From Pseudomonas mandelii (GTDB lineage Bacteria; Pseudomonadota; Gammaproteobacteria; Pseudomonadales; Pseudomonadaceae): 64,000 bases of DNA. The position numbers were made by a program, and so were the translations under genes. Numbering within the stretch: the stretch's first letter is position 1; every line of letters starts with the position of its first letter. Positions 53,614-62,217 of this stretch are shown piece after piece. The notes under the pieces are model-generated. The model was given only the letters and a program-made list of their open reading frames with translations, had not been told where the DNA came from and ran no database searches. Where the stretch lies: positions 38,835 to 102,834 of the forward strand of contig NZ_JAMYDU010000019.1 in assembly GCF_024138395.1 (NCBI RefSeq). The letters run 5' to 3'.

Positions 53614-54259
53614 GATAGCATTGCGGCTTGACTGGCAACCCAAGCGTCATCAGTTCCTCGCGCAATTGTTCCGGGCTAAAGAACTGAACCGCATGAAATC
53701 CCTCCCGGCGTGCTCCTGCAATGTTCGGCGCATGATCATCGATGAACACCGCGCGGCGGCTATCAACGTCGAACCGCGAGAGCAGTAACTGAAAAATCTC
53801 CGGCGAAGGCTTGATAATCCCCTCGGCACCCGACACCAGAATGCCTTCGAATCTCTGCAAGAACTCAAAGCGCTCAAGGGCAATCGGAAAGGTTTCGGCG
53901 GACCAGTTGGTCAGAGCCAATAACCTCACACCTTTGGCATGCAGTTCATCGAGGATGTTCACCGTCTCTTCTATGGCGCCATCGAGCATTTCTTCCCAGC
54001 GCTCGCGATAGGCGCGAATCAATGCCTCCTGGGACGGATGTCGGGCGATGGCTTCCTCAATCGCCTCCTGCCAGGTTCTGCCTTGATCCTGTTGTTCGTT
54101 CCAGGCGGTATGGCAGACCTCTGACAGAAAAATTTCCATGGCCTCCAGGTCTTCACCGAACAGCTTTCGGTAAAGGTTTCTGGGGTTCCAGCGGATAAGG
54201 ACATTGCCGAGATCGAACACAACAGTATCGATGGGTGCAGGGTGGTGCGCAGCGCTCAT
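53609..54259 (-). CDS. HAD-superfamily hydrolase (YihX/IA-type)
   Basis: A 216-residue cytoplasmic phosphatase-like protein. Motif I is VVFDLGNVLIRWNP (nucleophile Asp intact), motif II LLALTNWS, motif III Lys in GIIKPSPEIF, and motif IV FIDDHAPNIAGAR. The layout is that of subfamily IA enzymes such as YihX (glucose-1-phosphate phosphatase). The substrate cannot be told from the sequence. Its last codons overlap the edge of a palindromic repeat. Confidence 0.9.
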   Translation of the reverse strand: MSAAHHPAPIDTVVFDLGNVLIRWNPRNLYRKLFGEDLEAMEIFLSEVCHTAWNEQQDQGRTWQEAIEEAIARHPSQEALIRAYRERWEEMLDGAIEETVNILDELHAKGVRLLALTNWSAETFPIALERFEFLQRFEGILVSGAEGIIKPSPEIFQLLLSRFDVDSRRAVFIDDHAPNIAGARREGFHAVQFFSPEQLREELMTLGLPVKPQCYL

Positions 54260-54476
54260 GTTTTTCCTCCTTGGGTAAACGGAATGGGGCAGGCACGGAA
54301 GCCGATGGTCTTCTGAGATTTTTCATCCTAGCAGAGACGGTTTTCGCATTTCAGGCATAACGTCACAACCATTTATCCCCCAACTCTCCGTTTACCCCGC
54401 ACAACCCCGTAGACTAAGCTCCCAAAAAATAAGGGTTTTGGGCCTTGCCCATGCCTTACCCGTTCAGGACTCGCTT

Positions 54477-56048
54477 TTGCCTATCCCCTTTCCCGATCCG
54501 CACCATGCGCCCGACGGTGCCTTGAAGCGGCTGCCTCTGCTTAAAGCTGCGGTGCTGTTTATTGCGGCGGTGTGCCTCTGCCTCTGTGGGTTGCTTTACC
54601 TGCAACTGGAGCAGTCGCGTCGGCACGATCTGGCGTTGGCCGAGGTGTCTTCGTCGAACCTGACCCGGGCCATGGCACAGCAGGCCGAAGACACCTTCAT
54701 GAAAGCCGATCTGGTGCTGACCAGTCTGGTGGACTGGATTCAGGCTGATGGTTTCGAGTCTGTCCAGATGCCGCGCTTGCAGAAAACCTTCGCGCGGCGG
54801 GTGCAGGCGCTGCATCAGTTGCACGGAATATTTCTGTTCGACAAGCGGGGACAATGGGTCGTGACATCGTTCGAAAATCTGCCTCGTGGCCCAGGTGTGG
54901 CGGATCGTGATTATTTCATGTTTCACCAGCAGAACATCTCGTCCCTGGCACACATCGGCCCGGCGATTCGCAGTCGGGAAAATGGCGAGTGGATCATTCC
55001 GGTTTCCAAGCGGATAAACGACAAGAACGGCGATTTTCAGGGCGTATTGCTCGCCGGGATCAAGATGTCGTACTTCGATCAGTTCTTCAAAAGCTTCAGC
55101 ATCGATGACCAGGGTGCGATGTTTTTGGGGTTGACCGATGGGACACTGCTGGCGCGACGGCCGTTTGTGGAGTCGCAGATCGGCACGTCATTGGCCCAGG
55201 GCGAGATCTTTCAAACGCTCTTGCCCAGCGCGACGTCGGGCAACGCCATGATCGGCTCGGTGGTGGATGGCATCGTTCGGTTGTATGGCTACCGTCAGCT
55301 CGATGCCTATCCAGTGGTGGTCGCGGCGGCATCCTCTAAAGACGCGATCCTCCAGGACTGGTACGACACGGCGATTCGATCCAGTGTGATCGTCGCTCTG
55401 GCCGTCCTCGGCGTGGGGTTGTTCGGTTGGGTGTTCGTTCATCAGGTGCGTGCGGGCGAGCGCATCGAGGCGGATTTGCGCAAGGCGCAGAAAACCCTGG
55501 AATTGATCGCTACGCACGACAGCCTGACCGGGTTGGCCAACCGTCGATTGTTCGAGCGGGCGCTGGAGATCGAGTTCGGGCGCGGTGCCCGGCGGTCGAG
55601 TCCGCTGAGCCTGATCATGCTCGATATCGATTATTTCAAGCGCTATAACGACACCTACGGTCATGTGGCCGGGGACCATTGTCTGGCCGAAGTGGCGCGG
55701 GCATTGAAGAGTTGCTGTCACCGCAAAGCCGATCTGGCGGTGCGCTACGGCGGTGAAGAGTTCGCGGTGTTGCTGCCGGATACCGAGATCCATGGCGCGC
55801 TGACAATCGCCGAGCAGATCCGCCGCAGTGTCATGGACAAGAACATCACCCACAGCGGTTCACCCACGGGCTATGTCACGGTCAGTCTCGGCTGTTATTC
55901 GTTTGTGCCAACGGGACATGACAGCACCGAAATGTTGATCAAACGCGCGGATGCGGCGCTGTACCAGGCCAAGCATTCGGGGCGAAATCGTTCGGCGGTG
56001 TTGTCGATGGAAGGGGGCGTCGAGGCGCTGATGCGCTCGGACCGCTGA
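54477..56048 (+). CDS. Membrane diguanylate cyclase, dCache-GGDEF
   Basis: Synthesises c-di-GMP. A membrane helix (LLKAAVLFIAAVCLCLCGLLYL), a periplasmic double-Cache sensor (about 45-285), a second helix (SSVIVALAVLGVGLFGWVFV) and a GGDEF domain follow in order. The catalytic motif is RYGGEEFAVLLP (near 424), and the inhibitory I-site RKAD lies five residues upstream of it, so activity and product feedback are both expected. No in-frame ATG precedes the first helix. TTG at 54,477 with an agga site is chosen; TTG at 54,438 would add 13 residues. Confidence 0.9.
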   Translation: MPIPFPDPHHAPDGALKRLPLLKAAVLFIAAVCLCLCGLLYLQLEQSRRHDLALAEVSSSNLTRAMAQQAEDTFMKADLVLTSLVDWIQADGFESVQMPRLQKTFARRVQALHQLHGIFLFDKRGQWVVTSFENLPRGPGVADRDYFMFHQQNISSLAHIGPAIRSRENGEWIIPVSKRINDKNGDFQGVLLAGIKMSYFDQFFKSFSIDDQGAMFLGLTDGTLLARRPFVESQIGTSLAQGEIFQTLLPSATSGNAMIGSVVDGIVRLYGYRQLDAYPVVVAAASSKDAILQDWYDTAIRSSVIVALAVLGVGLFGWVFVHQVRAGERIEADLRKAQKTLELIATHDSLTGLANRRLFERALEIEFGRGARRSSPLSLIMLDIDYFKRYNDTYGHVAGDHCLAEVARALKSCCHRKADLAVRYGGEEFAVLLPDTEIHGALTIAEQIRRSVMDKNITHSGSPTGYVTVSLGCYSFVPTGHDSTEMLIKRADAALYQAKHSGRNRSAVLSMEGGVEALMRSDR

Positions 56049-56078
56049 AGTTTTCCTTCGTCTAAACGACGCATACTC

Positions 56079-56250
56079 TGTAGCAGCTGCCAAAAGTGTG
56101 CGTTCGGCCGTAGTAGCTGTCGAGCCCCAGCGAGGCTGCGTTCGGCTGCGAAGCAGTCGTAAAATCATATCTTGCACTACGTCAAGCAGACCGCATTAGC
56201 CGGATTCACGACTGCTTCGCAGCCGAACGCAGGCTTCGCCAGCTGCTACA
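56079..56250. repeat. Palindromic repeat with extra internal arm
   Basis: The outer arms tgtagcagctgcc and its partner ending agctgctaca enclose a second arm, gaggctgcgttcggctgcga then agcagtcgt (about 56,131-56,162), paired with acgactgcttcgcagccgaa (56,207-56,226). It is the same family as 53,481-53,613, here in a compound form with a partial third copy (tagtagctgtcgag). Confidence 0.88.
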
Positions 56251-56280
56251 GATGCATACGGCGTAACTGACTGCATTAGC

Positions 56281-56598
56281 TCATGGATTGCTTTTATGCG
56301 TCGAACTGCCCGTCCCACCGCCAGCACCGCCAGTGCCACCACCGGCAGATCCCGTACCGCCTCCGGCACCCGAGCCGGAACCGCTGGCCCCGCCATCGGT
56401 GCCCGTTCCGCTGCTGCCATGGGTGTCCGAACTTGTCCCACCCGCAGGTGAGCCGGGGGTGTTGTCGGGTGGCATCGTCGAGCCGCTGATGCTGCCAGAC
56501 TTTGTGCCGGTGGCGTCTGCCGCGTCTTCGGCTGCCGTAAAGAGGTTGGCAGATGCAGTGGACAGCAACCCGATCAATAACAGAGCGGTGATATTCAT
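56281..56598 (-). CDS. Small Gly/Ser-rich exported protein
   Basis: A 105-residue protein. The signal peptide (MNITALLLIGLLSTASA) precedes a short region, then about 70 residues almost wholly of Gly, Ser, Thr and Ala (SGSGSGAGGGTGSAGGGTGG). A low-complexity, flexible secreted or surface product is expected. The ATG at 56,598 has ggag upstream. It lies between two c-di-GMP enzymes on the opposite strand. No family recognised. Confidence 0.65.
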   Translation of the reverse strand: MNITALLLIGLLSTASANLFTAAEDAADATGTKSGSISGSTMPPDNTPGSPAGGTSSDTHGSSGTGTDGGASGSGSGAGGGTGSAGGGTGGAGGGTGSSTHKSNP

Positions 56599-56856
56599 CA
56601 GGGTACATCTCCGCAAAATGAGCCGTTATTTGATATTGGTGCAATGGCGGGGCGATTGGTGCCGGTTGGATGACAAGTGGTGGGGGGATGGCAATGAGCT
56701 TGTGATCGGTTCTTCAAGTGCGGCAATGACTTGCGTTATTCAGGGGCGGTGACCGAGCATGGCTGCTATGGTCAGTGAAGAGCCTGGCTGTCATGACGAC
56801 AGACTAGACCCCGCCGGCCTCACCCGATAAGGCGACCGATCGACAGGATCAAGTGC

Positions 56857-59442
56857 ATGGATTTGACTGCCGTTACCACCGCCGCACCTGCTCGTCATAC
56901 ACCGATTACTCGCAACCTGATGTTCGTCATCGGCGTGCTGTTTGTGGTTGGGGTGTTGATCGCGCTGATGGCTCTGTTCAGCATTGCCGCACGGCTCGAT
57001 GCCCAGGATCTGAGCAAAACCACGTTCTACACGCAACGCGCACTTGAGAACCGCATCACCGCCTCGAAAAACTACATTGCCAGTTACGCCAACTGGACGA
57101 CCGCCTACGACCATCTGAACGACAAGGTCGATGTGCAATGGGCCTACGTCGAGCAGAACCTGGGTAAAACCCTGTTCACTATCGATCACTACGACGGGGT
57201 TTTCGTCATCGATGGTCAGCGAACCAAATACGCCACGGTGCGCGGGCTGCTGATTCAGGATCAGGCGACAACCTATCTGTCGACCTCGATGGCGACGCTG
57301 ATAGACGAGGTTCAAAGTCAGGAAAGCCTCATCGAGCCCGTCAGCCGATACACCTTGTTCGAAGGCAAACCGGCGCTGTTGACGGCGGCCGCGATCGTGC
57401 CCAATGACGAACGCCCGGCGGTCGATCCCAAGAGCACCTCGGTGCTGATCTACGTCGACCAGTTGAACCCTGAAAAGCTCACTACCTTGAGCGCCGATTA
57501 CGGGCTGAATGATTTGAGCCTGACGGCCGACGACGCCATTGTTCCGGGTCAGCCCGCCGTCGCCCTGACCGGCACCGGTTACAGCCTGGTCTCCCGGCTC
57601 GAGCAGCCGGGTCATCAATTGCTCTGGTCGTTGCTGCCGCCACTGGGTGGGGCGCTGTTGATTCTGGCGCTGTTGACGGCTTACTTCTTTCGATATGTCC
57701 TGCGTACGTCCGGGCATGTGGATGCGAGTTACACCAGTCTCGACTTGTCGAATCAGGCGCTGGAGGCCAGTGAAGAACGTTTTCGTGCGGTGGCCGAAGC
57801 CGCGTCCGACTGGATCTGGGAAATCGACGACCAGCACTGCATCACTTATCTGTCGGGGCGCTTCAGTACCGTCACCGGATTTTCCGATCAGCAATGGCTG
57901 GGGCAGAACATCGGGCAACTGCTCAATTGCGAAACCACGCCCCTGTCGCTGTGGCTGAATAAACTCGATGAAGAGCAGGCCGTCAGTCATTTGCGCTGTT
58001 CCTACCGTGATCAATCGGGGCAACAGCGAGTGTGCCGAGTGTCGGCGCGACCGATCCAGCGCAAGGGCGCGGTACTGGGTTTTCGCGGGACGGCCAACGA
58101 CATCACCGATGAAGTCGCCGCCCATGCGCAGATCCAGCATCTGTCGATGCACGATGCCCTGACCGGCCTGCCGAATCGCAACAAACTGGCGCGCTACCTG
58201 GAAGATGCGCTGGCATTGAAAGAGCAATCGACGGCGTTGACGTTGTTGATGATCGATCTGGATAACTTCAAGCCGATCAACGATTCCCTCGGCCACCCGG
58301 CCGGCGATGCGGTATTGCTGGAGGTTGCCATTCGTTTGCGCGAGTGCACGCGGGACATCGATCTGGTTGCCCGATTAGGTGGCGATGAGTTCGTGCTGGT
58401 GCTCCACGGCATGGACAGCCACGCGGAAATCGACCGGTTTTGCGAGCGCTTGCTCGACAGCTTGCATCAACCGATCCATCACGATCACCACACGCTGCAC
58501 ATTGGCGCGAGCATCGGTGTCGCCCTGAGCCGGCGCCAGGGGCATCTTCCGGAGGAGCTGATTCGCTGTGCCGATATCGCGTTGTATCAGGCCAAATCCG
58601 ATGGCAAGAAAACCTGGTGCTATTTTGCCGCGCACATGAACGATCAGATCCAGCACCGCCGGCAACTGGAAAACGACCTGCGTCAGGCGATCAAGCACAA
58701 CGAATTCGTGATGCATTACCAGCCGCGTTATCACGTCGATGGCAAGCAGATTGTCTCGGTTGAAGCGCTGCTGCGCTGGCAGCATCCGGTGCAAGGCTTG
58801 TTGAGTCCCGACGCGTTTATTCCATTGGCCGAGCAGACCGATCTGATCGTGCCGTTAGGGCGCTGGGTGTTGCGCGAGGCCTGCGAGACGGCTTTGACCT
58901 GGCCCGGTGCGATGATGGTCTCGGTCAACCTGTCGCCGGTGCAGTTTGCCCGTAGCGATGTGATCGAGGACGTCCGGGAAGTGTTGATCCAGACCCGCTT
59001 GCCCGCCAGTCGGCTGGAGCTGGAGATCACTGAAAACGTGATGCTCATCGATGTCGATGGCGCCTTGGCGACCATGAATGCGCTCAAGGAGTTGGGCGTG
59101 CGGTTGAACATGGACGACTTCGGCACCGGTTATTCTTCGCTGGGTTACCTGCGCACGTATCCGTTCGACGGGATCAAGATCGACAAGCGCTTCATTGCGT
59201 CCATGAGCAACGGCAGTAATGACCGCGCCGTGGTGCAGGCGATCATCAATCTGGGCAAAGCCATGGGCCTGACCGTCACCGCAGAGGGCGTCGAGACGCT
59301 GGAGCAACTGGACTTCCTGATCTCGGACCAGTGCCATGAAGTGCAGGGGTTCTACCTCAGTCGGCCGGTGGACAAGTATGCTCTGCTGCCATTGCTCAAG
59401 GCATCAAGGGATGATTTTCCGCCGCAGGGCACGCACCTTTAG
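56857..59442 (+). CDS. CHASE4-PAS-GGDEF-EAL membrane protein
   Basis: An 861-residue c-di-GMP enzyme with both domains. A membrane helix (MFVIGVLFVVGVLIALMALFS) and CHASE4-type periplasmic sensor (about 50-250, KNYIASYANWTTAYDHLND) lead to a second helix (LLILALLTAYFFRYVL), then PAS (about 300-415), GGDEF (435-590; RLGGDEF near 507) and EAL (605-850; EALLRW at 636, DDFGTGYSSLGYLRTYPFDG). Both catalytic motifs are intact, so it could synthesise or degrade c-di-GMP. No I-site RxxD is seen in the expected place (RDIDLVARLGGDEF has RDID, which would fit). Confidence 0.94.
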   Translation: MDLTAVTTAAPARHTPITRNLMFVIGVLFVVGVLIALMALFSIAARLDAQDLSKTTFYTQRALENRITASKNYIASYANWTTAYDHLNDKVDVQWAYVEQNLGKTLFTIDHYDGVFVIDGQRTKYATVRGLLIQDQATTYLSTSMATLIDEVQSQESLIEPVSRYTLFEGKPALLTAAAIVPNDERPAVDPKSTSVLIYVDQLNPEKLTTLSADYGLNDLSLTADDAIVPGQPAVALTGTGYSLVSRLEQPGHQLLWSLLPPLGGALLILALLTAYFFRYVLRTSGHVDASYTSLDLSNQALEASEERFRAVAEAASDWIWEIDDQHCITYLSGRFSTVTGFSDQQWLGQNIGQLLNCETTPLSLWLNKLDEEQAVSHLRCSYRDQSGQQRVCRVSARPIQRKGAVLGFRGTANDITDEVAAHAQIQHLSMHDALTGLPNRNKLARYLEDALALKEQSTALTLLMIDLDNFKPINDSLGHPAGDAVLLEVAIRLRECTRDIDLVARLGGDEFVLVLHGMDSHAEIDRFCERLLDSLHQPIHHDHHTLHIGASIGVALSRRQGHLPEELIRCADIALYQAKSDGKKTWCYFAAHMNDQIQHRRQLENDLRQAIKHNEFVMHYQPRYHVDGKQIVSVEALLRWQHPVQGLLSPDAFIPLAEQTDLIVPLGRWVLREACETALTWPGAMMVSVNLSPVQFARSDVIEDVREVLIQTRLPASRLELEITENVMLIDVDGALATMNALKELGVRLNMDDFGTGYSSLGYLRTYPFDGIKIDKRFIASMSNGSNDRAVVQAIINLGKAMGLTVTAEGVETLEQLDFLISDQCHEVQGFYLSRPVDKYALLPLLKASRDDFPPQGTHL

Positions 59443-59526
59443 TCGCCTGTTTCGTGCGTCACGGCAACTGCCGGGGCGCATTCCGGTCACAACTGGATAC
59501 CGCCCATCCGTTGCGAGCGTCGGATC

Positions 59527-60321
59527 ATGAAGAACCTGAAAATCGCTACCTTCAATGTCAACGGCATGCGCGCCCGGTTGCCGAATCTACTGGCCTGGCT
59601 TGCGCGGGAGCAGCCAGACATCGCCTGTTTGCAAGAACTCAAGTCGGTGGATGGAGCGTTCCCCGTGGCTGAGCTGGAAGCGGCCGGGTATGGCGCCGTC
59701 TGGCACGGCCAGGTGTCGTGGAATGGGGTGGCGATTCTGGCGCGCGATGCGCAACCGCTGGAAAGCCGACGGGGTTTGCCGGGTGATGACAACGATACCC
59801 ATAGCCGCTACGTAGAAGCTGCCGTGCATGGGGTTCTGGTGGGCTGTCTGTACCTGCCCAATGGCAATCCGCAGCCGGGACCAAAGTTCGATTACAAACT
59901 GGCGTGGTTCGAGCGTCTGATCTCGCACGCCAAGGAGCTTCAGAGCAGCGACCATCCGGTGGTGCTGGCCGGTGACTACAACGTGGTGCCCACCGATCTG
60001 GACATCTACAACCCGCGCTCCTGGCTCAAGGACGCGCTGCTGCAACCCGAGAGTCGCGCGTGTTATCAGCGTTTGCTGGATCAGGGCTGGACCGATGCCC
60101 TGCGTCATCTGTATCCAGAGGAGCGTATCTACACGTTCTGGGATTATTTCCGGCAGCACTGGCAGAAAAACTCGGGATTGCGCATCGATCATCTGCTGCT
60201 CAATCCGGCACTGAGTCCTTACCTGCAAGAGGCCGGCGTCGATGCCTGGGTTCGTAACGAACCTCATGCCAGCGATCATGCGCCAACATGGATTCGATTG
60301 GGTTCGCGCAAGCGTCGATAG
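59527..60321 (+). CDS. Exodeoxyribonuclease III
   Basis: An exonuclease III/AP endonuclease family protein of 264 residues, repairing abasic sites. Motifs are IATFNVNGMRARL, CLQELK (metal Glu), VLAGDYNVVPTDLDIYNP and NEPHASDHAPTWIRL with the catalytic Asp-His pair. The gene starts 84 bases after the GGDEF-EAL gene. Pseudomonads often have more than one member, so the symbol is left open (xthA type). Confidence 0.94.
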   Translation: MKNLKIATFNVNGMRARLPNLLAWLAREQPDIACLQELKSVDGAFPVAELEAAGYGAVWHGQVSWNGVAILARDAQPLESRRGLPGDDNDTHSRYVEAAVHGVLVGCLYLPNGNPQPGPKFDYKLAWFERLISHAKELQSSDHPVVLAGDYNVVPTDLDIYNPRSWLKDALLQPESRACYQRLLDQGWTDALRHLYPEERIYTFWDYFRQHWQKNSGLRIDHLLLNPALSPYLQEAGVDAWVRNEPHASDHAPTWIRLGSRKRR

Positions 60322-60434
60322 TCTTGGCGCGTGCGGCGATTGGCTAAATCAATTGTCAGTCCGACCGTGTTTTCCCTTATACATGGCGCCCATCGGCGGA
60401 GCGATCCGCGGACCTCTGCATAAAGGATTGAGCG

Positions 60435-61274
60435 ATGAGCGAGACACGACTGACGAATATGGCGTTGTACCTGCAACGCCTGGGCTTCGACGCGCCCCCG
60501 GCGCCGACCCTGGAAACCCTGCGCCAATTGCAACTGCGCCACACGGGTGTCTTCCCGTTCGAAAACCTCACCACGTTATTGGGCGAACCGGTGCTCATTG
60601 ATCTGCCCTCCATAGAGCAGAAAGTCCTGCACGACGGTCGCGGTGGTTACTGCTACGAACTCAACAACCTGTTCCTGGCGTTGCTTCAGACACTGGGCTT
60701 CGACGCACGTGGCATCACCGGTCGCGTGGTCATGGGCCAGTCTGAAGGCGCATGGACTGCCCGCACCCACCGCTTGAGTCTGGTGACCCTCGACGGCGTG
60801 CGCTACATCACTGACGTTGGCTTCGGCGGCATGGTGCCCACCGCACCGCTGATGCTGGATACCGAAGCCGAGCAATTCACCCCCCACGAACCCTATCGCA
60901 TCGAATCGCACGCCGATGGCTACACCTTGCGCGCCAACGTTGGCGGTGAATGGCGGGCGATGTACATCTTCGATCTGCAGCGTCAGGAAGACATTGATTA
61001 CACCCTGGGCAACTGGTACGTCTCGACCCATCCCGAATCGTCCTTCGTGAAACAACTGATGGTGGCGCGGACGGGGGAGGGATGGCGGCGGACGTTGAAC
61101 AACGGCAGTTTTGCCATTCATCACATAGGCAGCGAGAGCGAACGGCGGCAGGTGGCGGACGTTGAGGAGTTGATCGGGTTACTGGAAAGTGAATTCGGGA
61201 TTCGGGTGCCGGCGCATGAGGCATTAAAGCGAGTACTTGAACGGTTGATTGAGCCTGTCTCGCAGGCAAATTAA
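60435..61274 (+). CDS. Arylamine N-acetyltransferase
   Basis: Transfers acetyl from acetyl-CoA to arylamines and hydrazines. The 279 residues have the complete catalytic triad: Cys73 in GRGGYCYELN, His112 in WTARTHRLSLV and Asp127 in YITDVGFGGM. The N-terminal helical part FPFENLTTLLGEPV is typical. The ATG follows aaaggattgagcg. A terminator follows the gene. Confidence 0.96.
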   Translation: MSETRLTNMALYLQRLGFDAPPAPTLETLRQLQLRHTGVFPFENLTTLLGEPVLIDLPSIEQKVLHDGRGGYCYELNNLFLALLQTLGFDARGITGRVVMGQSEGAWTARTHRLSLVTLDGVRYITDVGFGGMVPTAPLMLDTEAEQFTPHEPYRIESHADGYTLRANVGGEWRAMYIFDLQRQEDIDYTLGNWYVSTHPESSFVKQLMVARTGEGWRRTLNNGSFAIHHIGSESERRQVADVEELIGLLESEFGIRVPAHEALKRVLERLIEPVSQAN

Positions 61275-61288
61275 GTCTCAAACAAAGG

Positions 61289-61318
61289 GGCGGATTTGAT
61301 CAATTCGCCCTTTTTTCT
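61289..61318 (+). terminator. Intrinsic terminator after the acetyltransferase gene
   Basis: Stem GGGCGGATT / AATTCGCCC (one G-T pair) with loop tgatc, then TTTTTTC. The convergent brnA ends 18 bases further on. Confidence 0.88.
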
Positions 61319-61336
61319 TTTGATTGTGTGTTGTGT

Positions 61337-61681
61337 CTAGGAACGAACTTCAAGCTCCATCACATGATGGATTTCGCTGAGGGCTTCTGACAATTTTTTC
61401 TCCAGGCTTTTCAGCTCGGAGGCGGTGAGGCCTTTTTTGAGGTGCCCGACATGGGCAACAGCCGTGTTCTGATCGGGCTTCGCCGCTTTGCCTTTATCGC
61501 TGAGCAAGGCCTGGCGCAAAGTGTTGTTGATCACCGTCTGGTAGCCATACCCCTCGGTTTCTGCGAGAGAGCGCGCGGTCTCTATGACGACATCATCGAG
61601 CATGATGGTGATTCGGGTCTTTCCTTTGCTGGAGGCAACCGCTCCACGCTTGGCATTGCTGAAGTCGTATTCATCTTTCAT
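61337..61681 (-). CDS. brnA: BrnA-type antitoxin
   Basis: A 114-residue ribbon-helix-helix antitoxin. The DNA-binding part reads KGKTRITIMLDDVVIETARSLAE with an invariant-type beta strand (RITIMLD). The tail is longer than in classic BrnA. It lies three bases after the BrnT-type gene on the same strand; the toxin-first order is that of brnTA operons. It should neutralise BrnT and repress the operon. Confidence 0.85.
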   Translation of the reverse strand: MKDEYDFSNAKRGAVASSKGKTRITIMLDDVVIETARSLAETEGYGYQTVINNTLRQALLSDKGKAAKPDQNTAVAHVGHLKKGLTASELKSLEKKLSEALSEIHHVMELEVRS

Positions 61682-61684
61682 CGG

Positions 61685-61966
61685 TCAAGCCTCCATGTAG
61701 TGGCGACGCTCGTTTTTAGTGGCGATGCGCGCGGAAATGATTCGCACGAAATTCGGGTCGCGGTAGGTGTATGCAACGACCAGCAAACGACCTTTGGCAT
61801 CCAGCCCGATGATGATCCATCGCTGCTCATCGTGGTGGTTGTCCTGTAGCGTCAGGGCTCGTTCGTCATGAAACACGGGTTCTGTTTCGGCGAGGCTGAC
61901 GCCTTGATGCTTTAGTTTGTTGGCCGCGTTCTTTGCCTTGTGATACTGAATTTCGAATGACTTCAT
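61685..61966 (-). CDS. brnT: BrnT-type ribonuclease toxin
   Basis: A 93-residue toxin of the BrnT family (RelE-like fold). The start MKSFEIQYHKAKNAANKLKHQGVSL and the middle EPVFHDERALTLQDNHHDEQRW, IIIGLDAKGRLLVVAYTYRD and RIISARIATKNERRHYME follow the family pattern, including the conserved KH.GV, R.I.G and the C-terminal Arg/Lys-rich strand (RIISAR). It should be an mRNase. The ATG at 61,966 has no ribosome site because a palindromic operator overlaps it. Confidence 0.87.
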   Translation of the reverse strand: MKSFEIQYHKAKNAANKLKHQGVSLAETEPVFHDERALTLQDNHHDEQRWIIIGLDAKGRLLVVAYTYRDPNFVRIISARIATKNERRHYMEA

Positions 61967-61988
61967 TATGCATACTTTATATGTATAA
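61966..61988. promoter_or_regulatory. Palindromic operator at the brnT start
   Basis: TTATGCATA-CTTTA-TATGTATAA, a 9-5-9 inverted repeat with one mismatch, begins at the brnT start codon. It probably binds BrnA or the BrnTA complex for autorepression. Confidence 0.7.
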
Positions 61989-62136
61989 GCGAGGGGCGGC
62001 CGTGCCGGCGGTCGCTTGGAAAGCAAAAGATTAGCGGTGGGGAGAGAAAGGGCAGGAAGGATGTATTACAAGAGTTTTGGGCTGGAGGCGCCATGGGTAG
62101 GGCGGCATGAACACATGTCCATAATCTGACTGGATA

Positions 62137-62148
62137 GTTGTATACAAC
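62137..62148. promoter_or_regulatory. Palindromic operator upstream of the purine permease
   Basis: GTTGTATACAAC is a perfect 12-base palindrome 69 bases before the permease start. TTGTATACAA is a common GntR-family recognition pattern. No regulator gene is adjacent in this window. Confidence 0.6.
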
Positions 62149-62217
62149 TCTATAGACATTTGTCCTGACTATTGAATACAGTGTGCGCACAACAAAAAAC
62201 CAGGGAACCCCCCAACC

